Positions 53,986 through 57,467 of a stretch of DNA of 57,467 nucleotides are shown one piece after another. Each line of letters begins with the position of its first letter. Position 1 is the stretch's first letter. Below the pieces are notes generated by a model, which did no database searches, was not told where the DNA came from, and was given only the letters and a program-made list of their open reading frames with translations. The position numbers were made by a program, and so were the translations under genes. Source of the stretch: Chara braunii (lineage: Eukaryota > Streptophyta > Charophyceae > Charales > Characeae); contig BFEA01000125.1 in NCBI GenBank assembly GCA_003427395.1, positions 1,588,922-1,646,388 of the forward strand, read 5' to 3'.

Positions 53986-54033
53986 GGGGGATGGGTCGCC
54001 CCCCCAACCCCCACCCAATCACACACATTCACA

Positions 54034-54074
<41 letters not shown>

Positions 54075-54190
54075 TTTCTTTCTCCCAAGTTACACGGGCG
54101 GGGACCCCGCGCAACTTCGGCAAGAGAAAGTGAGTGTGTGTGTGTGTGTGATTGGGTGGGGGTTGGGGGGGCGACCCCTCGCAAGTAAGA

Positions 54191-54261
<71 letters not shown>

Positions 54262-54320
54262 AGGGGCGACCCATCCCCCACCAATCAATCAATCAATCAA
54301 TCAATCAAAAAAAAAAAGAA
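53811..54320. repeat. Large foldback of GT, GATT and GC-rich blocks
   Basis: After a 70-bp GT run and a CGGGAAAACCCG hairpin comes a T-run, GATT repeats and GGTGGGGGATGGGTCGCCCC (left arm, about 53935-54005). The reverse complement ends the region (about 54263-54317: GGGGCGACCCATCCCCCACC, AATC repeats, A-run). Nested inside, CCCAACCCCCACCCAATCAC pairs with GTGATTGGGTGGGGGTTGGG at about 54148-54167, and an inner CACTTTCT pairs with AGAAAGTG. CA and GT runs fill the arms. Confidence 0.9.
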
Positions 54321-54735
54321 AAAAAATCTATCTGCTTTCAGTCTGGTTTTGTTTTTGATTTTTTTAAAATAATTTTAATGCAAAAAAATAAAAATAAAAA
54401 TATGGGGATGTAGAGAGCAAAAAAATCAACACCCCCATATTTTTTTATTTTTTTTTCACTTATGTTTTACCTGCAAAACAAAAATACGCGGGCCGAGTTG
54501 TACCACGTTCGACTCGGTTCAACGCGGAGTTGAAACGGGAGTTGAACGGGAGTTGAACCGTTCAACTAAAAACCATCGTTGAATCCCATTTCGGACACAT
54601 AGCTGAGAAGACTCCAGGGAGACCCGCTGACGGAGCTACCAAGGCGGAACGTCGACGAGTCACTGAGCGAGCTCATGATTACCGGTGGCAGGAATCAGCC
54701 CTGCAAAAGTGAAAAAACAATGACGATAATATTAA

Positions 54736-55865
54736 TGGGTCTACTTGGCTGACGGTTCCGCATCCTCTCGCTAGGTTCGATTGGACACCAGCTGCCCACG
54801 AAGAGGATGTGATCCATTTCGCGGTCAAACACACGGAAAAAGCTATAGAGAAAAACAAATGGTATTGGTCGGGGATTTGGGAGGATGTCAGATACATCGT
54901 CCAGAACTGCTCGGCCTGTGCGGCCGATAAGGCGCCAGTACATATGCCACGAACAATGGTACCGACCAGAGTAGAACGTCCCTTCCAACGGGTTAGCATC
55001 GATACGACGGATATCAACGTACCAAGAGGTCTCGTCGATCAGGGCGAGCTCAATGTCCTTTTAGTGGTTGTCGATCATTTCTCCAAATGGATCGAGGCCT
55101 ATCCTATGACTAGCTGGAACTTGCAAGAAGTAGCCTGGTACATCAATTGTTTTATGTGCATGCACTTGGACGTAGCGGAGGTCCACATGGATAACGGGTC
55201 AGAATTCCAAGGGGAGGTAGAGCGACATCTTGTAAGGGTCGACGTTAAGATTTCGTACTCACCAGGGCACTGGCCACAGGCCAATGGTCGTAAAAAACGC
55301 CAACCGGATGATTGAGACTGCCCTTAGACGGAATATCACAGCAGGGGACACCAGGCCCTGGCCGGTCATAGTCGACCACATCTTGGTCGTCTATCGAACT
55401 ACCCCACACGGCAGTACAGGGGTGTCCCCATTTCAGCTGAGAACCAATAACATCCCCCGGGTCCAGTTATCACCCCTAGTAGGTACAGAAGTTAGAGCGA
55501 CTCGGGCTCAACACCGAGAAAAAAACCAACATTACATAGACCTGATGAATAGGACCTACCCCGCGTTAGCCTAAAGGCAACAGAGGGCCGTAGACCTAAG
55601 GCACCAACGACAGATCAAAGATTACGAGAACCGGCATGCATCCGCTAGACCGATGCCCCGCTATACGATCGGGGATTTAGTCCAGGTACGAAAATTTGTG
55701 CGCTCCTTCAAAATCCACCCTCACTATACTGACATTTACGAAGTGACGGAAGTTGGCGCACAGGGTCAGCACTCCGTGAGGCTGATCCCCCGGCACAGCA
55801 CGCAAGCCCGACCCCTGACTCGCCACGCTGCTGCCCTTCGTCTGTTCCAGCCATCGCTGGGGCTC
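54736..55865 (+). pseudogene. Ty3/gypsy-type retrotransposon integrase fragment, broken
   Basis: The first part has the zinc-binding H-H-C-C pattern (HEEDVIHF, then NCSACAADK), the first catalytic Asp in RVSIDTTD, and the second in VHMDNGSEF. The frame then shifts just after HWPQANG near 55285-55300, where the catalytic Glu is expected; reading resumes in another frame (NANRMIETALRRN) with an in-frame TAA at 55572-55574. The C-terminal part (PRYTIGDLVQVRKFV) resembles the beta-barrel end of these integrases. No reverse transcriptase, RNase H or LTR is recognised nearby, so this is an inactive remnant. The family makes new DNA copies from RNA and inserts them through this enzyme. Confidence 0.9.
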
Positions 55866-56204
55866 TCAGGCCCCGCCCCAACTTTTTCCCTCTGCTTCCT
55901 CGTCCTCCCTCGCTTGCTCTTCTTCCTCCCTCCAATCCACTTCGCCGTTTGAGGTCGAGAACTCGATCTCGCAGGATGAGCCAGCAGCAGCAGGGGAATG
56001 AGCCAGTTAAGCACTTTCAAGCGCCGATCACGGTGTCAAGCGGCCACAAGCAGTGCGCCGCCTGAAATCTACGGTTTTGGGATTTAGGCGCAAAGACGAG
56101 TCTAAGTTTTGACGGTACTCTGGTTAGACCAGGCAGTGGAAATTAGGGGAGCTCGGGGCGCCCTTGATTTTGGGCGCGCTGAACCTTACGGGTAACCCTC
56201 AAAG

Positions 56205-56242
56205 CTGTCTCTTATACACATCTAGATGTGTATAAGAGACAG
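56205..56242. other. Nextera mosaic-end junction adapter (contaminant)
   Basis: The same 38-bp palindromic adapter junction as at 26358. Its reading frame produces MCIRDR at the head of a false open frame (56226-56459). The bases to its left and right may come from different places. Confidence 0.98.
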
Positions 56243-56402
56243 GTGTGTGTGTGTGCCGATGTCTATGCATGATTTCTTCCCCTATGTAGGTCTAGAGTCT
56301 AGAGGGAGGAACGGGAAAAGTAGAGGGGGGGACAGACTGTCGAGAGATGGAAAGGGAATATCTCGCAATAGCGGCTGCTTGCTAGTGAGCGGAGAAAAGG
56401 CC

Positions 56403-56514
56403 TCGCTGCACTACTCTCGAAATGTGGAAAACGAGAGTGAATCTTCCCCTATAATATGAAAAGATGCACGACCATGGTTTTTGCCTTTTGTGCATGTCGA
56501 GAGTAGTGCAGCGA
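56403..56514. repeat. 112-bp hairpin element, copy 1
   Basis: Left arm TCGCTGCACTACTCTCGAAA and right arm CGAGAGTAGTGCAGCGA pair perfectly over about 16 bases. It aligns along its whole length with a second copy 261 bp downstream. It could be a small MITE or a miRNA-like hairpin. Confidence 0.8.
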
Positions 56515-56663
56515 ACCCCAAATAGAACGTTTTTTTTTCGTCCTTTGACGTCGTTGTTTTTTTCCTTTTCCGTCGTCGTTTTTGTCAGAGTTGAAGAAGG
56601 GCAAGGTGGCGTCATGATTGTGTTTCCTTGAACCGACTTAAGAAGGGAAATAGACTAAGGGCA

Positions 56664-56775
56664 TCGCCACACCACTCTTGAAATGTGCAAAACGGGAATG
56701 GACTACTCGCTGAAACATGGCCAGATGCACCCGCCACATTTTTATCTTTTTCACATTTCGAGAGTGGTGTGGCGA
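56664..56775. repeat. 112-bp hairpin element, copy 2
   Basis: Left arm TCGCCACACCACTCTTGAAA and right arm CGAGAGTGGTGTGGCGA pair, with one G-T wobble. It has exactly the length of copy 1; differences from copy 1 occur on both arms together, so pairing is kept. Confidence 0.8.
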
Positions 56776-56786
56776 GGCCGTTACAG

Positions 56787-56861
56787 AGTGAAGCGGAGAC
56801 GCTGCCGCCAGAGGTGGATGGTGGTGGTTTCTCTGGTTCCGCAGCAACCCCTGAAAGAGGT
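56787..56861 (+). other. Weak exon candidate right of hairpin copy 2
   Basis: A segment between TTACAG and GTAAGG reads SEAETLPPEVDGGGFSGSAA in one frame. The splice-like ends and composition are suggestive, but no partner exon or family is recognised. Confidence 0.2.
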
Positions 56862-57428
56862 AAGGTGGGTCGATTCAGTAGGATGTATTGTTGTGCTCCC
56901 GTGTTCGGATGTGGAGTGAAATTTAGCAACGAGTTTCTTCAGAAGTATCGAGTCTTCGCTATAAGGAAGTGGTCGTTTCCGTCTCTTTTAGTCAACGGTA
57001 GAGAAAGGGAAGATATATATAGAGAGACTGTGTTTATTCATTTTCATGTTGTCATTTCTCTGCATTCGCGATTTGGTCAGTTTTATGATCGAATGGCTAT
57101 ATCTCGCTGGCAACAGTCATGGGTGCTCGATAGGTGATGGAGTGGCTAATGAGTTCATTAGTATCTGTCTTCTCGAAGAGTTGTTGATTCTTTTGTGGAT
57201 TGCAGAGCAGTTGATGTGATAAACATGCATGAGTTTTGGTTACGAAAGAGTGTCCGTTTGTGATGGTGAGTCCCTATCATGGAGCAAAACAATTAAAAAA
57301 TTATTATAATTATTGTTCTTGTTAGTATTGATGGTTATTATTATTATTAGTACAAGTGGACCCGCCGCAGCCACGCTGCGGCCGAGGAGAGGGACGAACA
57401 GGATGGCGGGGTTGTTGTTGTCACACTG

Positions 57429-57429
<1 letters not shown>

Positions 57430-57467
<38 letters not shown>
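57430..57467. repeat. Poly(T) at the window end
   Basis: 38 thymines run to the last base, a common place for a contig to break or, on the other strand, the tail of a retroposon. Confidence 0.9.

Noticed and set aside
56226-56459. Open frame starting MCIRDR
   Set aside because: The start is translated sequencing adapter.
1-57467. CRISPR arrays, bacterial operons, rRNA genes or organelle sequence
   Set aside because: None seen; tandem repeats here lack regular spacers and the gene structure is nuclear eukaryotic.

Overview
This is a window of a eukaryotic nuclear genome dominated by one very large, intron-rich gene on the minus strand. It encodes plant-type translation initiation factor eIF4G (the large scaffold protein, not eIFiso4G). 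Eight coding exons can be chained by splice signals, matching reading phase and conserved motifs. They run from a start codon at 47074 or 47059 down to at least 6740, about 40 kb of genomic DNA. The spliced reading frame has about 4,086 codons before the unresolved 3' end, well over twice the usual length of land-plant eIF4G. One single exon (15114-26032) supplies 3,639 of those codons.

The FQFGS and PARTSSAPP motifs, the 4E-binding motif, and the MIF4G and MA3 domains point to the green lineage. Intergenic and intronic DNA that is large, repeat-rich and full of microsatellites fits a charophyte alga such as Chara. That organism call is inference; nothing in the window proves it.

Layout: 1-6667 is repeat-rich flank, possibly with an unrecognised terminal eIF4G exon and 3' UTR. 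6740-7085 and 14618-14809 are MA3 exons, separated by a 7.5-kb intron holding a U6-like pseudogene, tandem repeats and an 85-N gap. 15114-26032 is the giant exon. 26033-35931 is a 9.9-kb intron holding a mate-pair adapter chimera, a poly(A) retroposon with target-site duplications, U6 and U2 snRNA retropseudogenes and several tandem arrays. 35932-35994 is the PARTSSAPP exon. 35995-44021 is an 8-kb intron with a 532-bp inverted-repeat element. 44022-47074 holds the first four exons. 47.4-51.4 kb upstream is a strand-asymmetric, purine-rich tract. 51.6-51.7 kb may hold an isolated exon of another gene. 53.8-54.3 kb is a large foldback built of GT/GATT repeats. 54.7-55.9 kb is a broken Ty3/gypsy integrase. 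56.4-56.8 kb has two related 112-bp hairpins whose arms differ by compensating changes.

Two copies of a 38-bp Nextera junction adapter (26358-26395 and 56205-56242) were left in the assembly. The first lies inside an artificial duplication. The second means that sequence to its right may not be truly adjacent to sequence on its left.
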